Below are positions 1 through 7,989 of a DNA stretch of 12,014 nucleotides, in pieces. The position numbers and the translations under genes are program-made. The notes under the pieces were generated by a model. That model made no database searches, was not told where the DNA came from, and saw only the letters and a list, made by a program, of their open reading frames with translations. The DNA comes from Thermoanaerobaculia bacterium (GTDB taxonomy: Bacteria; Acidobacteriota; Thermoanaerobaculia; Multivoradales; UBA5704): assembly GCA_025937035.1 (NCBI GenBank), contig JAICSG010000057.1, positions 1 through 12,014 on the forward strand. Reading direction: 5' to 3'. Numbering within the stretch: position 1 is the first letter of the stretch; the number at the start of each line of letters is the position of its first letter.

Positions 1-2
1 GG

Positions 3-83
3 TTCGAGAGGCGGGAGCGGACCTATCTCGTCTCCTGGCGGATGCCGGTGAGCGAGCGGGGGGATCCGCGGAAGCCGGATTGA
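3..83 (+). CDS. C-terminal end of an upstream gene (partial)
   Basis: From base 3 an open frame runs to a TGA at 81-83, giving 26 residues that end in the basic, charged stretch PVSERGDPRKPD. The beginning lies outside the window. Codons mostly end in G or C, as in the neighbouring genes, and the frame stops 23 bases before the ATG of the next gene, which is a normal same-strand spacing. The product cannot be identified from so little sequence. It could still be a chance open frame, since stop codons are rare in DNA this rich in G+C. Confidence 0.35.
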   Translation, partial: FERRERTYLVSWRMPVSERGDPRKPD

Positions 84-106
84 GGAGTGTTACCCTGTAT
101 CCAGCG

Positions 107-1894
107 ATGAAGAGCCGCACCCTTCACGCCGCCGCGCTCGCGGTCACCCTCTGGGCCGCCGCCGTCCCCGCCGGAGCCCTGCCTTCGCCGAAGAGCTCCT
201 GGATCGAGGTCCACACGGCGAGCTTCACCCTGTTCAGCGAGGCCGGGGAACGGAAGACGCGGGAGATCGGCGAGGATCTCGAACGGCTGCGCGACGCCCT
301 CTCCCAACTCTCCCCGGGGCTGACTCTGAGCTCGCCCACCCCCACCTACATCTTCGTCTTCAAGGACGCCCCGTCGTTCCAGGCCTATCAGCGGACCTAC
401 AACGGCAAGCCGGTCGACTCCGGCGGGTACTTCCTCGGCCGTCAGCTCGCCAACTACGTGGCGATCAACGGCGACCAGCACGGCGACGAGAGGGCCATCA
501 TCTATCACGAGTACCTGCACTACCTGATGCACACCAACTTCGCGGCCCTCCCTCTCTGGCTGAACGAGGGGCTGGCGGAGTACTACAGCACGTTCCAGGT
601 CGCCAGAGACGAGGCCCGCATCGGCCTGCCCATCCCCGAGCACATCCTTTGGCTGCGGCAGCACGCGCTCATCCCGTTCGCCACCCTGTTCGCGGTGACC
701 GACAAGTCCCCCGAGTACAACGAGGCCGACCGGCGCGGCGGGTTCTACGCCGAGTCCTGGGCCCTCGTCCACTACATGATCTCGGGTAACCCCGAGCGCC
801 GGCGGCAGGCGTCGGAGTACCTCCGGCTGGTCCAGGCCGGCACCCCGCCGGACCAGATCTTCGCCAAGGCGTTCGGCACCGATCCCGCCGTGCTGCAGCA
901 GGAGCTCCAGCAGTACGTCCGCAAGAAGCTGTTCGATTACACCCGCCTGCCCATCCGGCGGGAGACGAGCGTCGCCGCGGACGTGAGACCGCTGGCCCGC
1001 GCCGACGTGCTCTACCGTCTGGGGGACCTGCTGGCCAACCTGGGCGACGACCACGCGGCGGACGCCGCGGAGCATTTTCGCGCGGCCCTGGCGCTCCAGC
1101 CGGACCACGGCCAAGCGCTCGCCGGCCTCGGTTTCCTGGCCGAGCAGGCCGGGCGGAAGGACGAGGCGCGCTCGTTCTACGAGAAGGCCGCGAAGCTCGC
1201 GCCGGACGACGTCCGGGTGCAGTATCTCTACGCGAACAACCTGATCGACGATCCCGGTCCCGACTCGCTCCGGAAGGCGCGCGCCGCGTTGACCCGGGCC
1301 GTGGCGCTGCGGCCCGACTTCGGAGAGGCCTGGGCGCGGCTCGGCTACACCTATCAGGCCGAGGAGAGCCTGCCGCCGGAGGCCATCCAGGCCCTGGAGA
1401 CGGCCCACCGTCTTCTCCCCGCCCGGATGGACGTGGCCCACAACCTCTCCCTGGCCTACGCGCGCACCGGCCAGACGGCCAAGGCGGAGGATCTCATCGA
1501 GCATGTGCTCGTCCCCCAGGCGACGCCCGAAGAGATCGCGAGCGCCCGCGAGGGGCTGCTCGACGAGGAGCACCGCCGCGCCGAGGAGCTCGTCAACGCC
1601 CAGAAGCTCGCGGAGGCCCTGCCCGTTCTCGAATCGATCAAGGCGAAGACCAGCCGGCCGCAGCGGCGGGCCGAGATCGAGCAGCAGATCGAGGAGATCC
1701 GGCACGCCCTCAATTTCAACGCCTTCGTCGACCACTACAACCAGGCGGTCGAGCTGGCGAACCGGGGAAAGGTCCAGGAGGCGGTCGCCATCCTGGAGCC
1801 GCTGCTCCAGACCACCCAGGACCCCATGCAGATCGAACGGGCCCGGTCGCTGCTGGAGCGGCTCAAGCCGGGGCGGAAGAAGAAGGGGCACTGA
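107..1894 (+). CDS. Secreted HExxH metallopeptidase-like protein (DUF1570/gluzincin type) with C-terminal TPR repeats
   Basis: This is a 595-residue protein. Residues 1-24 form a signal peptide: a basic start (MKSR), an Ala/Leu/Val-rich core, and a likely cut after PAGA. Residues 30-280 look like the DUF1570/peptidase-MA type of zinc peptidase, with the metal motif HEYLH at 134-138 and a downstream WLNEGLAEYY stretch at 151-160. In gluzincins that stretch supplies the third zinc ligand, probably E154. From about 300 to 575 the chain is helical TPR repeats, for example 301-335, 337-370 and 441-470, which usually bind partner proteins. It probably acts in the periplasm or at the envelope; its substrate is unknown. 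The start chosen is ATG 107, because the in-frame TTG at 80 would put nine extra residues before the signal peptide and would overlap the preceding stop. No strong ribosome site precedes it. It appears to end a transcription unit, since a regulatory dyad starts at its stop codon. Confidence 0.88.
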   Translation: MKSRTLHAAALAVTLWAAAVPAGALPSPKSSWIEVHTASFTLFSEAGERKTREIGEDLERLRDALSQLSPGLTLSSPTPTYIFVFKDAPSFQAYQRTYNGKPVDSGGYFLGRQLANYVAINGDQHGDERAIIYHEYLHYLMHTNFAALPLWLNEGLAEYYSTFQVARDEARIGLPIPEHILWLRQHALIPFATLFAVTDKSPEYNEADRRGGFYAESWALVHYMISGNPERRRQASEYLRLVQAGTPPDQIFAKAFGTDPAVLQQELQQYVRKKLFDYTRLPIRRETSVAADVRPLARADVLYRLGDLLANLGDDHAADAAEHFRAALALQPDHGQALAGLGFLAEQAGRKDEARSFYEKAAKLAPDDVRVQYLYANNLIDDPGPDSLRKARAALTRAVALRPDFGEAWARLGYTYQAEESLPPEAIQALETAHRLLPARMDVAHNLSLAYARTGQTAKAEDLIEHVLVPQATPEEIASAREGLLDEEHRRAEELVNAQKLAEALPVLESIKAKTSRPQRRAEIEQQIEEIRHALNFNAFVDHYNQAVELANRGKVQEAVAILEPLLQTTQDPMQIERARSLLERLKPGRKKKGH

Positions 1895-1937
1895 CACCCG
1901 CCTGACGGAGCTGACACCAGCGTCACCCGTCTGTCAG
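1891..1937. promoter_or_regulatory. Composite dyad of TGAC half-sites, candidate upstream activating sequence
   Basis: Two 17-base arms are arranged symmetrically about base 1914. The left arm is CTGACA-N6-TGACG (1891-1907) and the right arm is CGTCA-N6-TGTCAG (1921-1937), with 13 bases between them. A further dyad, TGAC-N6-GTCA, sits inside at 1912-1925. CTGACA/CTGTCA copies begin at 1891, 1911 and 1931, exactly 20 bp apart, so they lie on one face of the helix. The centre is about 118 bp upstream of the predicted start of the sigma-54 transcript at 2032, a typical position for an enhancer bound by a sigma-54 activator. No T-run follows, so it is a poor terminator. Binding by the neighbouring regulator is inference. 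Confidence 0.5.
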
Positions 1938-2005
1938 CCTCCCCCGATTTCCATGTCTCTCTCGTAAATTGATGATTCTAAAAGGTATTCCAAATCTCCT
2001 GCCCC

Positions 2006-2021
2006 TGGCACAACCCCTGCT
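2006..2021 (+). promoter_or_regulatory. Sigma-54 (RpoN) -24/-12 promoter
   Basis: The element reads TGGCAC-AACCC-CTGCT and matches 10 of the 11 defined positions of TGGCAC-N5-TTGCW. The invariant GG (2007-2008) and GC (2019-2020) are separated by exactly 10 bases. The predicted start is near 2032. An AT-rich stretch (about 1964-1996) lies between it and the dyad at 1891-1937, where DNA bending would be expected. The nearest downstream element is an intrinsic terminator, so its main product should be a short RNA. Confidence 0.72.
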
Positions 2022-2031
2022 ATATGGAAAA

Positions 2032-2091
2032 GACATTGACGTGCCCTCCAAGCAACTCCTCGGTGGTATCCCCCACGAGGAGCTTTTTTTT
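2032..2091 (+). ncRNA. Predicted ~60-nt sigma-54-dependent small RNA
   Basis: A transcript starting 12 bases past the -12 GC and ending in the T-run of the terminator would be about 60 nt long. Its first 24 nt are predicted to be single-stranded and contain CCCUCC (2044-2049), complementary to Shine-Dalgarno sequences. The rest is the terminator hairpin. No reading frame with a ribosome site fits between promoter and terminator. The small RNA is inferred from promoter plus terminator; I recognise no known RNA family. The alternative is a leader with an attenuator for the regulator gene at 2135, although that gene has a promoter-like sequence of its own after the terminator. Confidence 0.5.
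2056..2091 (+). terminator. Rho-independent terminator
   Basis: The stem CTCCTCG-(G)-TGG pairs with CCA-CGAGGAG. That gives 10 base pairs with one bulged G and a six-base loop, followed by a C and eight T residues (2084-2091). This is a textbook intrinsic terminator on the plus strand, 43 bases before the regulator start. A competing hairpin, GGAGC-T8-GCTCC (2079-2096), uses the 3' arm and would exclude the terminator fold. Confidence 0.85.
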
Positions 2092-2096
2092 GCTCC

Positions 2097-2127
2097 TTGC
2101 GCCGATCGGCGGCCCGTGGAGTACACT
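2097..2127 (+). promoter_or_regulatory. Sigma-70-like promoter for the regulator gene, possibly giving a leaderless mRNA
   Basis: TTGCGC (2097-2102) and TACACT (2122-2127) are 19 bases apart. The expected start, 7-8 bases past the -10 element, falls on or next to the ATG at 2135, so the message could be leaderless. That fits the absence of a well-placed Shine-Dalgarno sequence: the nearest GGAG, at 2118-2121, is 13 bases from the ATG. The spacing is longer than ideal, so this is tentative. Confidence 0.35.
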
Positions 2128-2134
2128 GGGTTGA

Positions 2135-3754
<1,620 letters not shown>

Positions 3755-3766
3755 GCTCCGCCCCCC

Positions 3767-4942
3767 TCAGCACCCCGCCATGACCGCTCCTCGCAATACT
3801 TCCATGTGGTCCTGGCTGGTCTGCTCCCAGCGGAAGCCGGCGGCGTGCCGGCGGGTGGCGGACCGGTCGGGGTAGCGCTCGAAGAGGCGGCGCGCCGCCT
3901 CGACCAGCGCCGGCGCCGTCCGCTCCCTCATCAGCACCCCCGCCTCCGGAGCGTTGACCGCCTCGGGCGTGCCCCACACCGCCGTCGCGATCACGGGAGC
4001 CCCGCAGGCCATCGCCTCCAGCAGCACGTTGGCGATCCCCTCGCGGCTGGAGGCCAGGACGAGCGCGTCGGCGGCGCTGTAATAGTCCTTGAGGTCCTCC
4101 TGCTCGACGTGGCCGAGGAAACGGACCCGGTCCTCGACCCGGAGGGAGACCGCAAGCTCGCGGAGATGCCCTTCGTACCAGCCGTCCCCCGCGATCATCA
4201 GGGTCGCCTCGGGCAGATCGCGCAGGGCCTCGATCGCCAGGTGATGCCCCTTCCTCGGTATCGCGTGCCCCACGGAGAGGAGCACCACGCCGCTCAACCC
4301 CAACCGCGCGCGGACGGCGTCGCGGTCGACGGGATGGAAGAGCTCCAGGTCGACGCCGTGAAGGACCACCCGCACCTTCTCTTCCGGCGCTCCCCACTCC
4401 CCGAGGCGGCGCTTGAGCGCCTCGCAGACGGAGGTGACCCCGGCGGCGTGGTCCACCGCCCAGAGCAGGAGCCGCCGCGGTATCAGGTACCGCGGGTAGA
4501 CGATCACGTCGTCCCCCAGGACCGACATCACGACCGGCTTGCCGAAGCACTGCCCCAGGGCGACCGCGGCGACTCCGTCCGGATAGACGTAGTGCGCGTC
4601 GATCAGGTCGAAATCGAAGCCCCGCTCGCGGATCCCTTCGAGCGCCTGCTTGACCGCCGTCGCCATCAGCAGCGGCGCCGAGCTCAAGCCCACCTTGGGC
4701 ACTCGGGGATAGCGCGGATGATAGACCGGAATCCCGTACCGCTCCTCGTAATAGGGGACCCGGGCGAGCTCGGCGTAGTGGCCGAACGCCGGATGCCCCC
4801 AGGGGAACCAGGGGACCGGCGCGACCACGTGCGACTCGACCTCGCCGGTCTCGAGGAGGTGCCGCAACCGCTGCTCGATGAAGATCCCGTTGCGGGGCTG
4901 GACACAGTTCGGATAGAGCGACGAAAAAGTGACCGTTTTCAT
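3767..4942 (-). CDS. GT4-family glycosyltransferase
   Basis: This is a 391-residue GT-B glycosyltransferase. The N-terminal acceptor half starts MKTVTFSSLYPN, with the glycine-poor first loop ending NGIFIEQRLRHL that is common in TuaC-like enzymes. The C-terminal donor half has VLLSVGHAIPRKGH (220-233), the AGDG turn (251-254) and the retaining GT4 signature E301-x7-E309 in REGIANVLLEAMACGAPVIAT. There is no signal peptide or membrane segment, so it should act at the inner face of the membrane and transfer a sugar from a nucleotide donor during polysaccharide or glycolipid assembly. A strong ribosome site, AAGGAGGAG (4948-4956), sits five bases before ATG 4942 and fixes the start. It is the last gene of the minus-strand sugar block. 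A 119-bp AT-rich gap separates it from the previous gene, so it may also have its own promoter. Donor and acceptor cannot be told from sequence. Confidence 0.9.
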   Translation of the reverse strand: MKTVTFSSLYPNCVQPRNGIFIEQRLRHLLETGEVESHVVAPVPWFPWGHPAFGHYAELARVPYYEERYGIPVYHPRYPRVPKVGLSSAPLLMATAVKQALEGIRERGFDFDLIDAHYVYPDGVAAVALGQCFGKPVVMSVLGDDVIVYPRYLIPRRLLLWAVDHAAGVTSVCEALKRRLGEWGAPEEKVRVVLHGVDLELFHPVDRDAVRARLGLSGVVLLSVGHAIPRKGHHLAIEALRDLPEATLMIAGDGWYEGHLRELAVSLRVEDRVRFLGHVEQEDLKDYYSAADALVLASSREGIANVLLEAMACGAPVIATAVWGTPEAVNAPEAGVLMRERTAPALVEAARRLFERYPDRSATRRHAAGFRWEQTSQDHMEVLRGAVMAGC

Positions 4943-4974
4943 GGCGACTCCTCCTTGGCGGACGGTTCACCACG

Positions 4975-5003
4975 ATTTTAATTTAAATTTTACTTGAAAT
5001 TAA
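4975..5003 (-). promoter_or_regulatory. AT-rich island upstream of the GT4 gene, candidate promoter
   Basis: Within the 119-bp gap between the two glycosyltransferase genes, about 30 bases are almost pure A+T in a 70% G+C setting. They include the perfect palindrome AATTTAAATT (4980-4989), and TAAAAT on the minus strand could serve as a -10. I could not find a convincing -35 at the right spacing, and no terminator closes the upstream gene. An internal promoter or a binding site for a nucleoid protein is plausible; which is undecided. Confidence 0.3.
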
Positions 5004-5061
5004 CAGTCGCGGGATCGATCGACAGAGGAGAGAGACAGAGCGATATACAAGAAAAGGTTTA

Positions 5062-6345
5062 TTACAATCGGATCTCCGCCTCTCGGCGCCCGGCCATACG
5101 GCCCTCGGCGGTGCGCCGGCAGATCTCCTCGAAGGCCCGGGCCGCGTGGAGGAACGAGCACCTTTCCTCCACATAACGCCTGGCCTCGCGCGCGATCCGC
5201 TCCCGCAGAGCGGCCTCGCGCAGCAGGCGGACGAGGGCGGCGGCCAGCTCTGGAGCCGTGTCGGCGCGCAGATAGTGCCGGTCCGGCTGCAGGGAGAGGC
5301 CCTCGACGCCGATCGCGGTCGATACGACCGGACACCCCATCGCCATGGCCTCGAAGGCTTTGAGGCGCGTCCCGCCGCCCACGCGCAGCGGGATGACGTA
5401 CGCCGAGCACCCCCGGACATGAGGCCGGATGTCCGCTACGAATCCCGTGAGCTCCCAGGCCGCCCCGCGGGCTCGGACCTTCTCGGCCAGGAAGCCGGGG
5501 GGATTCCGGCCGATCACCTTCATGCGGGCGCGCGGGACCTCGCGGACCACCAGGTCCCAGACCTCCTCCAGGAAGAAGTCGAGGCCGTCGATGTTGGCCA
5601 TCCAGTCCATGGAGCCGGTGAAGGCGACACACTCCGAGCTCCCAGGGGGGACGTAGTCGAAAAAGTCGAGGTCCACCCCGGTGGGAATCACCTCGGCGCG
5701 GGCGATCCCGGAGGCCTCACGGAAGTGGGCCGCGTCCCTCTCCGAGACCGCCACCACCGTGTCGAAACGCCGCAGGACGCCGCTCTCGAAGCGCTCCATC
5801 TTGCGCAGTTGATTCCGCCAGACGGCCCGCTTGACGCGGCTGGCGGCCACCTCCTCGTGCCGCCGGAAGATCTCGCTCTCGACGTTGTGGGTGAACAGCA
5901 CGGAGGGTACCCCGAGGGGAACCGGCGCCAGCACCGCGGTGTGGGGGAAGTCGAGCACCACCAGGTCCGGCCGGCGCGCGAGCTCGGCCGCGACCACCCG
6001 CCGGCCCGGGCGGGAACGATCGGTCGCCACGGAGACCGGAAGCCGGGAGAGGAGATGGCGCAGGCGGGTCACGGGGAACAGAGGGCCGCGCCGCGGCGCG
6101 GGCCAGGCGGCGAACCGGTCGCAGACCGCCGCGAGATCGGCGGCGAAGCGGCCGCGCCCCTCCGGCGGGACGGGTGAGGCCAGCGCGATCTCGTAGGCGC
6201 CGCCCTTCATCCCCCGCAGGATCTGGACGGTGCGGATCTTCCCCCCGTTGTCGGTCGGAAAGAGGAAGCGGGGCGAAATGAACAGCAGGAGCGGGCGCCG
6301 GGAATCCGGCGCCGGAGCCGCCGGCGGATGGGACGGGAGCGCCAT
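5062..6345 (-). CDS. GT4-like glycosyltransferase (similar to PEP-CTERM/XrtA-associated sugar transferases)
   Basis: This is a 427-residue GT-B glycosyltransferase. After a Pro-rich, disordered start, residues 18-45 (LLLFISPRFLFPTDNGGKIR at 19-38) form the first Rossmann strand and the glycine loop typical of exopolysaccharide sugar transferases, including the TIGR03087-like group. FTHNVESEIFRRHE (151-164) and IPTGVDLDFF (220-229) are typical of that group too. The donor half carries AFTGSMDW (241-248) and GGGTRLKAFEAMAMGCPVVS (323-342). The second Glu of the EX7E motif is there, but the first position is replaced, as is usual in this subgroup. It should transfer a sugar to a lipid-linked acceptor on the cytoplasmic face. 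ATG 6345 is preceded by a purine-rich stretch, and only three bases separate it from the previous gene's stop, so the two are probably translationally coupled. No exosortase or PEP-CTERM protein is in view, so that link is only by resemblance. Confidence 0.88.
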   Translation of the reverse strand: MALPSHPPAAPAPDSRRPLLLFISPRFLFPTDNGGKIRTVQILRGMKGGAYEIALASPVPPEGRGRFAADLAAVCDRFAAWPAPRRGPLFPVTRLRHLLSRLPVSVATDRSRPGRRVVAAELARRPDLVVLDFPHTAVLAPVPLGVPSVLFTHNVESEIFRRHEEVAASRVKRAVWRNQLRKMERFESGVLRRFDTVVAVSERDAAHFREASGIARAEVIPTGVDLDFFDYVPPGSSECVAFTGSMDWMANIDGLDFFLEEVWDLVVREVPRARMKVIGRNPPGFLAEKVRARGAAWELTGFVADIRPHVRGCSAYVIPLRVGGGTRLKAFEAMAMGCPVVSTAIGVEGLSLQPDRHYLRADTAPELAAALVRLLREAALRERIAREARRYVEERCSFLHAARAFEEICRRTAEGRMAGRREAEIRL

Positions 6346-6348
6346 GCC

Positions 6349-7989
6349 TCATCTCCCCCGGGCGAGCAGCTCCCAGCAGCGGATCCCGGCGACCTCGCCG
6401 CGGTCGACCACAGCATAGTGGTCCTGGAAAAAGGCCTTCAGGCGGGGCTGGGTCAGCCCCTTCTGCCGCAGGATCGGCCACGGGGCGTGCCAGGTGCGGT
6501 CATCCAGGATGCCGAAGAGATAGACGCGCCCGCCCACCGCGAGATGGCTGTCGGCCGCGCCGGCCAGCCGCGCGAAAAGTCGGTCCGGATCGGGGTCCTG
6601 CTCGTAGAGCCGGTCCGGATGCAGGCGGGGGACCCCCGGCAGATCCAGGAAGATCAGGGTGGGGCCTCCGGAGTAGTCGAACCAATGCACGGCGAGGTCC
6701 CGTGGGGTGAGCCGGCGCCGCAGCTCCGCCTCGTAGCGGTGCAAGGGGTAGCGCTTCTTGGGGAGCGCCCAGCCGGAGAGGACCGTGCCCGCGACCAGGG
6801 CGAGGAGGAGGGCCTGGAGGGCCAGGCGCCAAGCCGCCGGCGGCGCCGTCGCCATCAGCACGGTCACCGGAATCGTGATCTGGAAGTAGAAGTCCGCCTC
6901 GTTCAGGTTCCAGGGGACCGCGAAGGCGAAGGCCCCGAGGACGAACGCCAGGGGGGCGGCCACCGCTCCACGCCCCCGGACAAGACGGAGCAGCGCCTCC
7001 AGGTAGATCCAGGCGAAGAGCGCCAGGGCGGCGAGGAAGACCGCGCCCTCGGCGAGGAAAAGCCCGCGATAGGCCGGCAGGAAGGAGGAGTCGCCGTTCA
7101 TCCAGGTGCGCAGCATGGCTCCGAAGTCGCTGATGAAGACGAAGTTCTGGACCCCTCCGAAGACCCCCCGGGCGAGGCTCTCGGCGATCCCTGTGGAGGG
7201 ACCCCGGCCGGACGACTTGGCGAGCAGGAATCCCAGCAGGCCCCGGATCCCATGGGGGCCGGGGGTGGCGAGCGCATAGCCGGCGCCGAGGATGGCGAGC
7301 GCCGTGCCGCCGCAGAGGACGCCGAAGACCGTCGCCAGGCCGAGAGCCCGCCGCGGGCCCCGGCCCGCGCGGAGCGAGACCCCCAGGACCGCCAGCGCCA
7401 GGAACGGCGCCACCAGCACGCTGTTGATCAGGAACCCCGCGGCGATCCCGAGCTCCACGGCCGCGGCGGCCAGCCGTCCCGTCCTCCCGGAGCCGCCGGC
7501 CCGCTCGCCCTCCTCCCAGAGCGTCGCATGGAAAAGAGAGAGGGTCAGGAAAGGGAGGGCGGCCAGCTTGATGTGACCCGAGGTCGCCAGGTTCAGGAGG
7601 TTGTAACCGAAAGCCGCCAGGGCGGTGAGGAGGACGCGCCGCGCCGCGCCGGCTCCCAGCCGGACCAGGAGGAGGTAGAGGATGCCGAGCGACAGGGCGG
7701 CGCAGAAGGTATTGAAGCGTTCCTGGCTCAGGATCGCCGGTCCCCCCAGGGAAAGGTAGCGGTGCCAGAGGACCACGGCGGGCTGCATCAGCAGGTGGGA
7801 GGCGTCCCACTCGAAAACGCCGGCGGCGATGTGGGGGGTGAAGCGGAGGGCGTCGTCGATCGGGAGCTCGGAATAGAGAGAGGTGTAGAGGAGGGCGGCG
7901 AGGGCGCAGACGGCGAGCGCCTGCCAGCCGCTCCGCCAGCCGGGCCACGGCCGCACGCGGCCGGGAGCCTCGCCGAGCGCCTCTACCAA
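6349..7989 (-). CDS. Multi-pass membrane protein, probable GT-C-type glycosyltransferase
   Basis: This is a 546-residue integral membrane protein with roughly ten hydrophobic segments, among them 22-39, 95-110, 178-200, 217-238 and 325-345. The last of these, near 395-410, is followed by a soluble C-terminal domain of about 130 residues. The first membrane segment leads into SELPIDDALRF (40-50). An acidic pair in the first outer loop is the hallmark of GT-C enzymes such as the PMT and DUF2723 families, which use polyprenyl-phosphate sugars on the outer face of the membrane. A role in adding a side sugar to an exported glycan, or as a polymerase-like partner, is inference. The proposed start is TTG 7989, which overlaps the previous gene by 7 bp and has GGGGGA four bases upstream. 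No ATG lies before the first membrane segment. The tail (LLARGR) stops three bases before the next gene. Confidence 0.75.
   Translation of the reverse strand: MVEALGEAPGRVRPWPGWRSGWQALAVCALAALLYTSLYSELPIDDALRFTPHIAAGVFEWDASHLLMQPAVVLWHRYLSLGGPAILSQERFNTFCAALSLGILYLLLVRLGAGAARRVLLTALAAFGYNLLNLATSGHIKLAALPFLTLSLFHATLWEEGERAGGSGRTGRLAAAAVELGIAAGFLINSVLVAPFLALAVLGVSLRAGRGPRRALGLATVFGVLCGGTALAILGAGYALATPGPHGIRGLLGFLLAKSSGRGPSTGIAESLARGVFGGVQNFVFISDFGAMLRTWMNGDSSFLPAYRGLFLAEGAVFLAALALFAWIYLEALLRLVRGRGAVAAPLAFVLGAFAFAVPWNLNEADFYFQITIPVTVLMATAPPAAWRLALQALLLALVAGTVLSGWALPKKRYPLHRYEAELRRRLTPRDLAVHWFDYSGGPTLIFLDLPGVPRLHPDRLYEQDPDPDRLFARLAGAADSHLAVGGRVYLFGILDDRTWHAPWPILRQKGLTQPRLKAFFQDHYAVVDRGEVAGIRCWELLARGR

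Noticed and set aside
23..1897. Long minus-strand open frame opposite the metallopeptidase gene
   Set aside because: It is a mirror of the plus-strand gene in G+C-rich DNA: Leu/Arg/Gly/Val-rich, with no recognisable domain. The plus frame has a signal peptide, HEYLH and TPRs.
4955..4970. GG-N10-GC spacing upstream of the GT4 gene as a third sigma-54 promoter
   Set aside because: Only TGG and GC match the consensus, and it overlaps the ribosome site, leaving no room for a start before the gene.
5062..6345. PEP-CTERM/exosortase locus
   Set aside because: The glycosyltransferase resembles that group, but no exosortase, PEP-CTERM substrate, or PrsK/PrsR pair is present, so the locus cannot be called one.
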